Under the pieces are notes generated by a model. That model was not told where the DNA came from and did not search any database. It saw only the letters and a program-made list of their open reading frames with translations. Source: Streptomyces sp. ISL-12 (GTDB lineage: Bacteria; Actinomycetota; Actinomycetes; Streptomycetales; Streptomycetaceae). From it: DNA of 64,000 bases. The stretch is from the NCBI RefSeq assembly GCF_018614415.1, contig NZ_JAGGOO010000009.1:1-64000 (forward strand), in the 5' to 3' direction. Below, piece by piece: positions 1 through 10,685 of the stretch. Every line of letters starts with the position of its first letter. The stretch's first letter is position 1. The position numbers and the translations under genes were made by a program.

Positions 1-52
1 TGAGGCCGGCGGGGGTGGCGGACGGGGTGAGGCCGGCGGGGGTGGCGGGCAG
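1..52. repeat. 27-nt tandem repeat in the kinase 3' coding end
   Basis: The sequence starting tgaggccggcgggggtggcg occurs at 1 and again at 28, giving a perfect 27-nt period. It encodes TPAGLTPSATPAGL at the kinase C-terminus. The array is cut by the window edge, so copy number is unknown. Confidence 0.7.
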
Positions 53-2002
53 TTCCCGCACCACTATCTCGTGCGGCACCAGCACGATCGCCGTCGTGCC
101 GCCGTACGGCGACGGGCGCAGGGTGACCGTGATGCCGTGCCGGTGGGCGAGCCGGGCGACGACGAACATGCCGAGCCGCAGGTCGCCGGCGAGGGCCACC
201 ACGTCGAACTGCGGCTCCACCGACAGCTGCTCGTTGAACGAGGCGTAGTCCTCCTCGGACAGCCCCAGCCCCCGGTCCTCGATCTCGACGGCCAGACCCT
301 TGGCCACCATCGACGCCCGCACCCCGACCGGAGCGGGCGCCGGCGAGTAGGCGGTGGCGTTGTCGATCAGCTCGGCCAGCAGATGGATCACGTCGGCGAC
401 CGCGGGCGGCGCCAGGTACACCTCCTCGTCGCTCCCCTCGGTGTACTCGGTGGACACCTCCACCCGCTGGTACTCGGCGACCTCGCCGACCGCGCCGCGC
501 AGGATGTCGATCAGCGCGACCGGCTCCCGCCAGCTGCGCCGCGGCTGCTCACCGCTGATGATGACGAGGTTCTCCTCGTAGCGGCGCAACTGACTGGCCA
601 CGGAGTCCAGTTCGTACAGTCCCTTGAGGACCTCCGGGTCGGTGTGCCGGCGCTCCAGCGCGTCGAGCTTGCCGAGCTGCATGTTGACCAGGTTCTGGCT
701 CTGCCGGGCGATGCCGAGGATCACCTTCTGGAAGCCGCGCCGGGTGTCGGCGAGTTCCACGGCGGTGTGCACGGCGGTGCGCTGCGCGGCGTTGAACGCC
801 TGGGCGACCTGGCCGAGTTCGTCCCGTCCGTAGTCCAGCGGCGGGGTCGCCGACTCCACGTCGACCGTCTCACCGCGCTCCAGCCGGGCCACCACATCGG
901 GCAGCCGCTCCTCGGCCAGGCTCAGGGTGGCCCGCCGCAGACCGGTGAGCCGCCGGGACAGCGAGCGGGTGATCCGCCAGGAGACCACCACGCACAGCAG
1001 CAGGGCGAGCAGCCCGCCCGCGCTCAGCCAGCCCGCCGTGAACAGCAGCCCGCGCGCCTCCTCGGCGCTGCGGTCGAGCAGTCCCGTCGTCTGCCCCTGG
1101 ATCAGCGCCGCGTACCGCAGGGAGACCTCGTCGAAGGCGGCGGTCCACCGCTCGCGCGCGTCCGGCAGCCGGATCGTGTCCTCGCCGTCGGCGGAACGGG
1201 CCGCGAGGACCTGGTCCTCGACCGCCTCCACGGTCTTCCACGCGTCGCCGGCCAGGATGGCCTCGACCTGCGCCTTCGCCGAGCCGCGCAGCGAGGACGT
1301 GATCTGGTCCCGGACCAGCCAGCGACGGGTGTGCACCGCCTCGGAGAACGCCGCCCACTCCGCCTCGTCGAGCTGCCCGGAGGGCCAGGCCAGGGTGAGC
1401 AGGGCGTCCTCCTGGGAGGTCAGTTCCGCCGCGTGCTCCAGCGCGACCAGCGGGCCGGCCTGGGAGGTGAGGTCGCCGTCGTCGACCTGGGACAGCTCCT
1501 GGAAGGCGTGTATCTGCTCGTCGACGATCGAGGAGTACTGGTCGAGCGCCTGCTCGGGGGTGATGTCGGTGGGGTCGTCGACCTGGTCGCGGTAGTACTC
1601 CAGGCTGCCCAGCGAGCCGAGCACCGCGTACAGCCGCTCCGAGACACGGGCGGACGCCTGCCGGATGGTGTCGGTCTGCCCGACCAGCTCGGCCACCGCG
1701 GCGTCCGTCTCCTTGCGCCGCGCCTCCAGTTCCGCCCGGGAGCCGCCGGGTGTGGCCAGCCAGGCCGCCGAGACGCCGCGCTCGCGCTGGAGGGCGAGGG
1801 CGGCCTCGGTGCCCATCGCCCCGGTGGCCTGGCTCAGCCGGGTCTGCGACCGCAGCTCCAGTCCCTCGGAGAGCATCCGGTTCGTCGTCACGCCCCACAT
1901 CACGGCCAGCGTGACGCTCGGGACGAGCGCCAGGAGGATGAGGGAGAGACGTATGGAGCCGAGGCGGCCGAGGCGGCGCGGGGCACCTGTCCGTGCAGAC
2001 AT
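1..2002 (-). CDS. Nitrate/nitrite-sensing (NIT) domain sensor histidine kinase, C-terminus cut by window edge
   Basis: Membrane sensor kinase read on the minus strand from the ATG at 2002-2000 (MSARTGAPRRLG). A first membrane segment lies at about residues 18-37. An extracellular NIT-type helical region follows, with EAALALQRERGVSAAWLA near its start. A second membrane segment is at about residue 320, then HAMP. The kinase core contains ELIDNATAYSPAP (N box), EDRGLGL (G1) and GDLRLGMFVVARLAHRHGI (G2). No histidine sits at the usual H-box position (QNLVNMQLGKLDALE), as is common in this actinobacterial group. It lies 110 nt behind a lone binding lipoprotein and is probably cotranscribed with it. 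The extreme C-terminal coding sequence is a 27-nt tandem repeat that continues off the edge. No response regulator is visible. Confidence 0.9.
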   Translation of the reverse strand, partial: MSARTGAPRRLGRLGSIRLSLILLALVPSVTLAVMWGVTTNRMLSEGLELRSQTRLSQATGAMGTEAALALQRERGVSAAWLATPGGSRAELEARRKETDAAVAELVGQTDTIRQASARVSERLYAVLGSLGSLEYYRDQVDDPTDITPEQALDQYSSIVDEQIHAFQELSQVDDGDLTSQAGPLVALEHAAELTSQEDALLTLAWPSGQLDEAEWAAFSEAVHTRRWLVRDQITSSLRGSAKAQVEAILAGDAWKTVEAVEDQVLAARSADGEDTIRLPDARERWTAAFDEVSLRYAALIQGQTTGLLDRSAEEARGLLFTAGWLSAGGLLALLLCVVVSWRITRSLSRRLTGLRRATLSLAEERLPDVVARLERGETVDVESATPPLDYGRDELGQVAQAFNAAQRTAVHTAVELADTRRGFQKVILGIARQSQNLVNMQLGKLDALERRHTDPEVLKGLYELDSVASQLRRYEENLVIISGEQPRRSWREPVALIDILRGAVGEVAEYQRVEVSTEYTEGSDEEVYLAPPAVADVIHLLAELIDNATAYSPAPAPVGVRASMVAKGLAVEIEDRGLGLSEEDYASFNEQLSVEPQFDVVALAGDLRLGMFVVARLAHRHGITVTLRPSPYGGTTAIVLVPHEIVVRELPATPAGLTPSATPAGL

Positions 2003-2112
2003 CGTCGTCCTAGGCGATCGGGGAGAGCGGGCGGCGGGGAGCGGACGCGAGGGGCGAGGAGCGGACCACAGGGCGGCTCACGCGGTGGCTCACACGGTGG
2101 TTCACGGGCGGT

Positions 2113-3120
2113 TCACCGGGTGCCGTTCGCGGCGAAGCGCCCGACCGCGTCCGCGTTGGCCTTGGTGACGAACGCGGGCCCGGTGAGCACGGGCTCGGTG
2201 CCGCCGCCGCTGACGTTGCCGTTGGTGCGGTACAGCCAGAGCGCGTCCACCGCGAGATAGCCCTGGAGGTAGGGCTGCTGGTCGACCGCGAACTGCACGT
2301 CCCCGCGCTTGACGGCGGCGACCAGGTCCTTGTCGAGGTCGAAGGTGGAGACCTTGGCGCTGCTGCCCGCGTCGCGGACCGACTTGACGGCGGTCAGGGC
2401 GTACCGCGCGCCGTTCATGACGACCTCGTCGATGCGGGTGTCCTGCCGCAGCCGGGCGGCGACGGCGTCCCGCACCGCCTCCATGTCCGTGCCCTCGACG
2501 TAGAGCATCTCGGTCAGGCCGCCGAAGGTCTTCTTCACCCCGGCGCAGCGGGCCTCCAGCGCGACGTTGCCCCGTTCGTGGATGACGCACAGGGTGTGCT
2601 CGGCCTCGAGGGCGTCGAGCTTGTCGCCGACGGAGCGGCCGGCCACGCCCTCGTCCTGCCCGAAGTACGACAGCACGCCCGCGGAACGCCAGGCGTCCAT
2701 TCCGGAGTTGAGCCCGACGACGGGTATGCCGGCCTTCCGCGCCTCGGTGACCGGGCCCTTCATCGCCCCCGGCTTGGCCAGGGTCACGGCGATGCCGTCG
2801 ACCCGGTCGCCGATCGCGTCCCGGACCAGTTCGGCCTGGCCCGCCGTGTCGGCGTCGCCGGCGTACGTCAGGTCGATGCCGTCCTTGGCCGCCGCCGCCT
2901 CGGCGCCCTTGCGCACCAGGTCCCAGAAGGCGTCGCCCTCGTCGCCGTGGGTGATCAGGGCGATCCTCGTCCGGCCGATGCCCGTCCCGGCGCTGTGCGA
3001 GGCGGTCTCGTCGTCCGCACCGGTGCCGGAGCAGCCCGCCGCGAGCAGGCAGACCGCGGCCGTCAGGGCGGCGAGACGCGCCCGCGCGGACGGAGCGAAC
3101 GGCGGGGGAGAAGTGTTCAT
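2113..3120 (-). CDS. Periplasmic-binding-protein-like lipoprotein (sugar-type substrate-binding domain)
   Basis: A 335-residue exported lipoprotein starting at the ATG at 3120-3118 (MNTSPPPFAPSARARL). A GAGGTG ribosome-binding site lies about 12 nt upstream; a longer in-frame extension to 3252 has no support. The signal peptide ends in a lipobox LLAAGC. The mature part resembles type 1 periplasmic binding proteins: RIALITHGDEGDAFWDLV, then DRVDGIAVTLAKPGAMKG, GIPVVGLNSGMD, and a C-terminal half with DLVAAVKRGDVQFAVDQQPYLQGY. No permease or ATPase gene is adjacent; the next gene in the same direction is the NIT-domain kinase. This suggests a ligand-sensing partner for that kinase rather than an import component. 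That role is inference; the ligand is unknown. Confidence 0.88.
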   Translation of the reverse strand: MNTSPPPFAPSARARLAALTAAVCLLAAGCSGTGADDETASHSAGTGIGRTRIALITHGDEGDAFWDLVRKGAEAAAAKDGIDLTYAGDADTAGQAELVRDAIGDRVDGIAVTLAKPGAMKGPVTEARKAGIPVVGLNSGMDAWRSAGVLSYFGQDEGVAGRSVGDKLDALEAEHTLCVIHERGNVALEARCAGVKKTFGGLTEMLYVEGTDMEAVRDAVAARLRQDTRIDEVVMNGARYALTAVKSVRDAGSSAKVSTFDLDKDLVAAVKRGDVQFAVDQQPYLQGYLAVDALWLYRTNGNVSGGGTEPVLTGPAFVTKANADAVGRFAANGTR

Positions 3121-3234
3121 GGGGGTGGGGCACCTCGCTGAGCGGCCGAGCAGGAGGAACAGGGCGAGGGGCCACCGTCGTGGGACGACCTGTGCGCCAA
3201 CTGGGTGTGTCTCGCTGGCCGGAGCCAATCGCGT

Positions 3235-3297
3235 GTGACCACCGGTAGTCAAGTGACCAACGATGCGCTGGGGCTTGTCACTACCGCATCGTGACCA
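3235..3297. promoter_or_regulatory. Candidate operator region upstream of the lipoprotein-kinase genes
   Basis: Three copies of GTGACCA (3235, 3253, 3291) flank an 8-bp inverted repeat, ACGATGCG at 3260-3267 and CGCATCGT at 3285-3292, with a 17-nt spacer. On the minus strand a TTGACT -35-like hexamer lies inside this block. The rest of the 3121-3547 gap contains only the GC-rich repeats listed separately. Which regulator binds is unknown. Confidence 0.4.
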
Positions 3298-3480
3298 TTC
3301 GGACGCCGACCGGTCGCCGTCTGCTTGCTGCCCGCTCGCCGCCCGCTCGCCGCCCGCTCGTCGGCCGACGGGGCCTGAAGGGGCCGCGTCAGCCGCAACG
3401 GTGTGGTCTGAGCGGGCCCCGTCGGCCGGAACGGCGCGGGATTCCGTCGGCGAGGAACGCCTCGGGATCCCGTCGCCGCG

Positions 3481-3550
3481 GACCGGCTCGGACGGGCTCG
3501 GACGGGCTCGGACCGCCGCGGACGGGCTCGGACCGCTGCGGACCGGCTCA
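3481..3550. repeat. Seven 10-nt tandem repeats starting at the DUF6114 stop codon
   Basis: Seven consecutive 10-nt units of the type gaccggctcg / gacgggctcg / gaccgccgcg occupy 3481-3550 without gaps. The last unit contains the TGA stop (3548-3550) of the minus-strand DUF6114 gene, so the array begins exactly where that gene ends. Degenerate units may continue to about 3465. Confidence 0.75.
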
Positions 3551-4000
3551 GGCCGTCTCGCCCGCCCCCCGCTCGAAGGGGTGCGGGACGGCCTCGGACC
3601 GGACGGCCCGCTTCCGGCGGCGCCGGCGGCGCGGTTCCTGGTCGGGCAGCCAGCCGAAGGCGAGACAGCTCCCGACGACTCCGAGCAGCAGCCCGATGAC
3701 GAACCCGCCGAGGTTCGAGGTGAGCCACGTGCCCAGGGAGACCAGGACGCCGATGATCGAGTAGAAGAGGCGCTGGGCCGGATTGACGAGGAGCAGCAGC
3801 CCGCACAGCAGCATCACCGTCGGGAGCAGGTAACCCGCCACGCCCTGCGGGCCGATGTGCAGCACCACCTTCAGCGACGCCTTCATGGTGAACCACACCT
3901 CCGCCCCGCCCAGCAGGAGCAGCAGCCCGCCCCAGAAGGGACGCCGGGACCGCCAGCGGCGGAAGGCGGCCCGTGCTCCCGTACGCCGGTCGTCCGTCAT
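3548..4000 (-). CDS. DUF6114 family membrane protein
   Basis: A 150-residue integral membrane protein, ATG at 4000-3998 (MTDDRRTGARAAFRRWRSR). Four hydrophobic segments are visible: RRPFWGGLLLLLGGAEVWF, GVAGYLLPTVMLLCGLLLLV, LFYSIIGVLVSLGTWL and LGGFVIGLLLGVVGSCLAFG. A basic cytoplasmic tail follows. Its ATG overlaps the DUF6230 stop by one base (TGATG), so the two are translationally coupled. In Streptomyces DUF6114 proteins occur next to DUF6230 proteins; function unknown. The longer open frame upstream of the ATG is the overlap with the preceding gene. Confidence 0.88.
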   Translation of the reverse strand: MTDDRRTGARAAFRRWRSRRPFWGGLLLLLGGAEVWFTMKASLKVVLHIGPQGVAGYLLPTVMLLCGLLLLVNPAQRLFYSIIGVLVSLGTWLTSNLGGFVIGLLLGVVGSCLAFGWLPDQEPRRRRRRKRAVRSEAVPHPFERGAGETA

Positions 4001-4656
4001 CAGCAGCCCGACTCGCTGAACCGCAGCTTCAGGCCGGGCAGCTTGAACACGGCTGCGGTGGTGGCGTAGTTGGTCTGGCGCAGTTTGTCGATGTGCACGG
4101 TGTCGGCCTGCTGGCTGAACACGCCGATCGGACCGCGTCCCTTGGGCCCGGCCTTGTCCAGGGTGCTGGCGTCGTTGCCGATCTCGATGTTGTTGAACGA
4201 GGCGTCGCCCGACAGGAACGTGGAGTCGGTGGTCAGGTCGCTCGCGGACACCCGGGTGCCGCTGTCGCCCGCCGTGATCAGCAGGTTGGTGCCGCCGAGG
4301 TCGACGCTCTGACACAGCTTGGTGAGCTTCGCGTCCCTGATCACGGAGGTGACGACCAGCACCTCACCGCCGGTGTCCCCGGCGTTCGGGCTGCCCTCGG
4401 CCATGTGGTCGAGGCCCCCGAACTGGGCGAAGCCGGTGCCGTCCAGCTCCGTGGCGGTGACGGTGAAGGGCATGCCGGAGATGGCGAACTGCACCCCCAG
4501 CGCGCCCTGGGCGGTGAGAACGGCCAGCGTGGCGGTGACCGCGGCGGCCGGCACCGCCATCACCGCGGCCCGGCGCAGCCGGACCCGGCCGCGTCTCGGG
4601 ACCGGACTGTCGGGGGTCTGGTCGGCGGTCGGGGTGGCTTCCGAGGACGGGGCCAT
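4000..4656 (-). CDS. DUF6230 family exported/membrane-anchored protein
   Basis: A 218-residue protein starting at the ATG at 4656-4654 (MAPSSEATPTADQTP), preceded by a GGAGCA ribosome-binding site. A basic RRGRVRLRR stretch is followed by one hydrophobic anchor (AAVMAVPAAAVTATLAVLTA) and then a beta-rich exported domain. That domain has ELDGTGFAQFGGLDHM, a single internal cysteine in LTKLCQSVDL and a terminal SESGC, which could form one disulfide. Homologues are sometimes labelled cholesterol esterase, but no lipase GxSxG motif is visible here, so I do not support that. First gene of a two-gene unit with DUF6114. Confidence 0.88.
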   Translation of the reverse strand: MAPSSEATPTADQTPDSPVPRRGRVRLRRAAVMAVPAAAVTATLAVLTAQGALGVQFAISGMPFTVTATELDGTGFAQFGGLDHMAEGSPNAGDTGGEVLVVTSVIRDAKLTKLCQSVDLGGTNLLITAGDSGTRVSASDLTTDSTFLSGDASFNNIEIGNDASTLDKAGPKGRGPIGVFSQQADTVHIDKLRQTNYATTAAVFKLPGLKLRFSESGC

Positions 4657-4771
4657 GTCTGCTCCAGAGGCATAGTCGATGCGGATCGGGCTGAGACGGC
4701 ACGTTGTCCTGGCGCGGACAGCGCTGGTGCGAGATCCTCCGCCCAACTCCCGGCGGTCGTGCGGATTTTCG

Positions 4772-4813
4772 GGTTACGCACCAGTAACCGATCGGGAAGT
4801 TACCGGTGGTTAC
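4772..4813. promoter_or_regulatory. GTTAC-type palindrome cluster upstream of the DUF6230-DUF6114 unit
   Basis: A perfect inverted repeat GGTTAC-gcacca-GTAACC (4772-4789) is followed by two further GTTAC copies (4799-4803 and 4809-4813), phased 10 nt apart. The cluster lies 116-157 nt upstream of the DUF6230 start, a plausible site for a dimeric repressor such as a TetR protein. The regulator is not identified. Confidence 0.45.
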
Positions 4814-4930
4814 GTCCGGCGGTCAAGCACGTTGTGGGTAAAGAGTGGGGGTTGTGTGCCCGCCAGTGCCGCCGGCCCTCACCGGTTCCGGCCAAACCGC
4901 CGTTCCGGACGTCAACTCGTGCACGGTGTA

Positions 4931-6161
<1,231 letters not shown>

Positions 6162-6200
6162 CCCGACCCGTCCGAGCACGGTCACGCGGCACGCGCGCGT

Positions 6201-6252
6201 GCGGGCCGGCCGGCGGCGCCGGGGTCCGTCCCCGGGGCACCGGCCGGCCCGC
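6201..6252 (+). terminator. Strong nested hairpin terminator
   Basis: Perfect 13-bp arms GCGGGCCGGCCGG (6201-6213) and CCGGCCGGCCCGC (6240-6252) enclose an inner hairpin CCGGGG-tccgt-CCCCGG (6219-6235). It sits 40 nt after the secreted-protein stop and before the regulator gene. No T-run follows, as is usual in Streptomyces. Confidence 0.75.
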
Positions 6253-6352
6253 GACCTCGTCAAACGGGCTGATGACAGGGTGAGTTATTGTCTGCTGCGG
6301 GTCAGAACACACGGCATGGCCCGTTCGGTTCCAGCCCAGGAGTGTTCCACCG

Positions 6353-7000
6353 ATGGCGAGGCAGTTACGCGCCGAGCAGACCCGCGCGACGATCATCGCG
6401 GCCGCCGCCGACCTGTTCGACCGCCAGGGCTACGAGTCGACCAGCCTGAGCGACATCGTGCAGCACGCGCGCGTGACCAAAGGCGCGCTGTACTTCCACT
6501 TCGCGGCCAAGGACGACCTCGCCCAGGCCATCATGGAGTTACAGTCCAGGACCTCGCGCCGGATGGCCCGGGAGATGGACGGCCGGGGCTACTCCTCCCT
6601 GGAAGCCCTGATGCGGCTGACCTTCGGCGTCACCCGGCTCTCCGTCGAGGGCCCGGTGCTGCGGGCCGGACTGCGGCTCGCCACCGCGGGCGTGCCGGTG
6701 CGCCCGCCCCTGCGGCACCCCTTCACCGAGTGGCTGGAGCTGGCCTCCACCCGGCTGGTCGGCGCGGTCGAGGAGTCCGACCTCCACCCGGACATCGATG
6801 TCGAGGCCGTAGCCCACAGCTTCGTCTGCTCCTTCGTCGGCACCCGCGTCGTGGGCCGCACCCTGGAACCCGTCGCACGCCAGCCCCGCCGGGTCGCCGA
6901 GATGTGGCGCCTGCTGATCCGGGCGCTGGTGCCGGTGACCCGCCGTCCCCATTACGCCCGCCTCGCGGTACGTCTGGAGCGGGAGCCGAGCCCCCTGTGA
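6353..7000 (+). CDS. ScbR-type gamma-butyrolactone receptor (TetR family), orphan
   Basis: A 215-residue DNA-binding repressor. The ATG at 6353 follows an AGGAG site about 10 nt upstream. The N-terminal TetR helix-turn-helix covers about residues 8-55: TRATIIAAAADLFDRQGYES, then TSLSDIVQHARVTKGALYFH. The remainder resembles the ligand-binding domain of autoregulator receptors: FAAKDDLAQAIMELQ, LEALMRLTFGVTRL and GPVLRAGLRLATAG. Family members bind gamma-butyrolactones or, in pseudo-receptors, antibiotics, and control secondary metabolism. No AfsA/ScbA-type butyrolactone synthase or biosynthetic cluster lies nearby. It may be a stand-alone receptor or pseudo-receptor; target genes are unknown. 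Confidence 0.9.
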   Translation: MARQLRAEQTRATIIAAAADLFDRQGYESTSLSDIVQHARVTKGALYFHFAAKDDLAQAIMELQSRTSRRMAREMDGRGYSSLEALMRLTFGVTRLSVEGPVLRAGLRLATAGVPVRPPLRHPFTEWLELASTRLVGAVEESDLHPDIDVEAVAHSFVCSFVGTRVVGRTLEPVARQPRRVAEMWRLLIRALVPVTRRPHYARLAVRLEREPSPL

Positions 7001-7022
7001 CCGCCGCGCTACGGTGAGCCGC

Positions 7023-8321
7023 ATGCCCGACACCCCTTCGCCTTCGCCGTCGCCTTCGCCGTCGCCGTCCGGCCCGCAGTCCGCCCCGCCCCCCGTGCTG
7101 CTCGCCGACGAACCCGGCTCCTTCCCGCACTCCGTGCTGGCCGAGCGGCACCCCGCGATCATCCGGCAGGTGCGGGAGAACCTCCCCTTCGGCCCCGACC
7201 GCCGCCGCGCGCTCGACGCCCTGCTGGACAACTGCCTGCGGGGCGGCATCGAACCCCCGGACACCGGCACCGACGCCGACGACCACGACCGGTGGGCGGC
7301 CTGGGGGCTGCGCGAGTACACCGGCCGTTCCTGGTTCCAGGTGCCGTGGCTGTGGTCCGAGAGCTACTTCTACCGCCGGCTCCTCGACGCGACCGGCTGG
7401 TTCGGCCCCGGTCCCTGGCGCGGCGTCGACCCCTTCCGCCCGGTCAAGCTGGCCGAACTCGGCGCCCCGGAGACGGACGAGGAACTCGCCGCGCTCGACG
7501 GCCTCACCGGGCTCCCGGCACAGCGGCGGGCGGACGCCCTGCTGCACGGCTCCCTCTGGGGCAACCGCGCCGACCTGGGCTTCCGCCTCTCCGCCCCGGC
7601 GACCGGGGCCGGCGCCGACGCCCCGCCCCTGGTCGCCGACGACAGCGCGCGCCTGTGGGCCCTGCTGCCGCCCTCCGCCTCCGGAGCGGGCGGTGCCTCC
7701 GCAGCGGGCGGCACGGGCACCTTGTGCCTGGTCGCCGACAACGCCGGCCGCGAACTCGTCCCCGACCTGCTCCTCATCGACCACCTCCTCACCCACGGCC
7801 ATGTCACGCGCGCGGTGCTCCACGTGAAGCCGTACCCGTACTACGTCTCCGACGCCACGCCCGCCGACGTGCTGGCCGCGGTACGGCGGCTGACCGGCGC
7901 GCAGGGCGCCGCCGCCGGGTACGGACGCCGGCTGTGGGACGCGCTGACCGACGGCCGCCTCACCGTCCGCGCCCACCCCTTCTCCTGCGCCCCGCTGCCC
8001 TACTCCGACATGCCCGACGACCTGCGCGCCGAGTTCGCCGCCGCGACGCTCACCGTCTTCAAGGGCGACCTGAACTACCGGCGGCTGGTCGGCGACCGGC
8101 GGTGGCCGCCGACCACGCCGTTCGCCGACGTCACCGCGTACTTCCCCGGCCCGGTGGCCGCGCTGCGCACCCTGAAGTCCGACGTGATCAGCGGCCTGGC
8201 CCCCGCGACGGAGGCCGCGCTCGTCGCCGCGGAGGGGCAACGGTGGCGCACGAGCGGGACGCGTGCGCTGATCCAGGTGTCGACCGTCACTACTGGACAG
8301 GGACCGGCCGGAGTTCCGTGA
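7023..8321 (+). CDS. Damage-control phosphatase, ARMT1 (DUF89) family
   Basis: A 432-residue cytosolic metal-dependent phosphatase-like enzyme. DUF89/ARMT1 proteins remove phosphate from damaged or excess sugar-phosphate-type metabolites. The conserved metal-binding and phosphate-site signatures are visible: LWGNRADLGF, CLVADNAGRELVPDLLLIDHLL and VFKGDLNYRRLVGDRRW. The ATG at 7023 is chosen; an in-frame GTG at 7014 is possible, and neither has a clear Shine-Dalgarno. The N-terminus is a low-complexity TPSPSPSPSPSPSG tract made of ttcgcc/gtcgcc units. The gene starts 22 nt after the ScbR-like gene and may be cotranscribed. Substrate not predictable. Confidence 0.9.
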   Translation: MPDTPSPSPSPSPSPSGPQSAPPPVLLADEPGSFPHSVLAERHPAIIRQVRENLPFGPDRRRALDALLDNCLRGGIEPPDTGTDADDHDRWAAWGLREYTGRSWFQVPWLWSESYFYRRLLDATGWFGPGPWRGVDPFRPVKLAELGAPETDEELAALDGLTGLPAQRRADALLHGSLWGNRADLGFRLSAPATGAGADAPPLVADDSARLWALLPPSASGAGGASAAGGTGTLCLVADNAGRELVPDLLLIDHLLTHGHVTRAVLHVKPYPYYVSDATPADVLAAVRRLTGAQGAAAGYGRRLWDALTDGRLTVRAHPFSCAPLPYSDMPDDLRAEFAAATLTVFKGDLNYRRLVGDRRWPPTTPFADVTAYFPGPVAALRTLKSDVISGLAPATEAALVAAEGQRWRTSGTRALIQVSTVTTGQGPAGVP

Positions 8322-8343
8322 TCCGCCGTGATTCACGCGATGG

Positions 8344-8360
8344 TGTGATCATGTGTCACC
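8344..8360. promoter_or_regulatory. CRP-like half-site pair upstream of geoA
   Basis: TGTGA-tcatgtg-TCACC, 40 nt before the geosmin synthase ATG, resembles a CRP/FNR-type dyad. The 7-nt spacer is one base longer than the classical site, so the assignment is weak. Confidence 0.25.
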
Positions 8361-8390
8361 CCGAGGATGCCCCCGAAAGGCCGTGGGTAG

Positions 8391-10562
<2,172 letters not shown>

Positions 10563-10685
10563 TCCACATCTTTTTGTGCAGAACGGGTCTTTCCGGGAAC
10601 TCCGGGACCGCGTCGGGCGTCTTTCTCAGTGAGGTACACGGGCAACACGAGGTGAACAGAGAGCAGAACACGGGGGTGTTCGACC

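Noticed and set aside
71..2260. A 729-codon plus-strand open frame at the left end
   Set aside because: Antisense to the NIT-domain histidine kinase, whose motifs are unmistakable on the minus strand.
4000..4656. Calling the DUF6230 protein a cholesterol esterase
   Set aside because: The label appears on some homologues but no serine-hydrolase motif or catalytic triad is visible.
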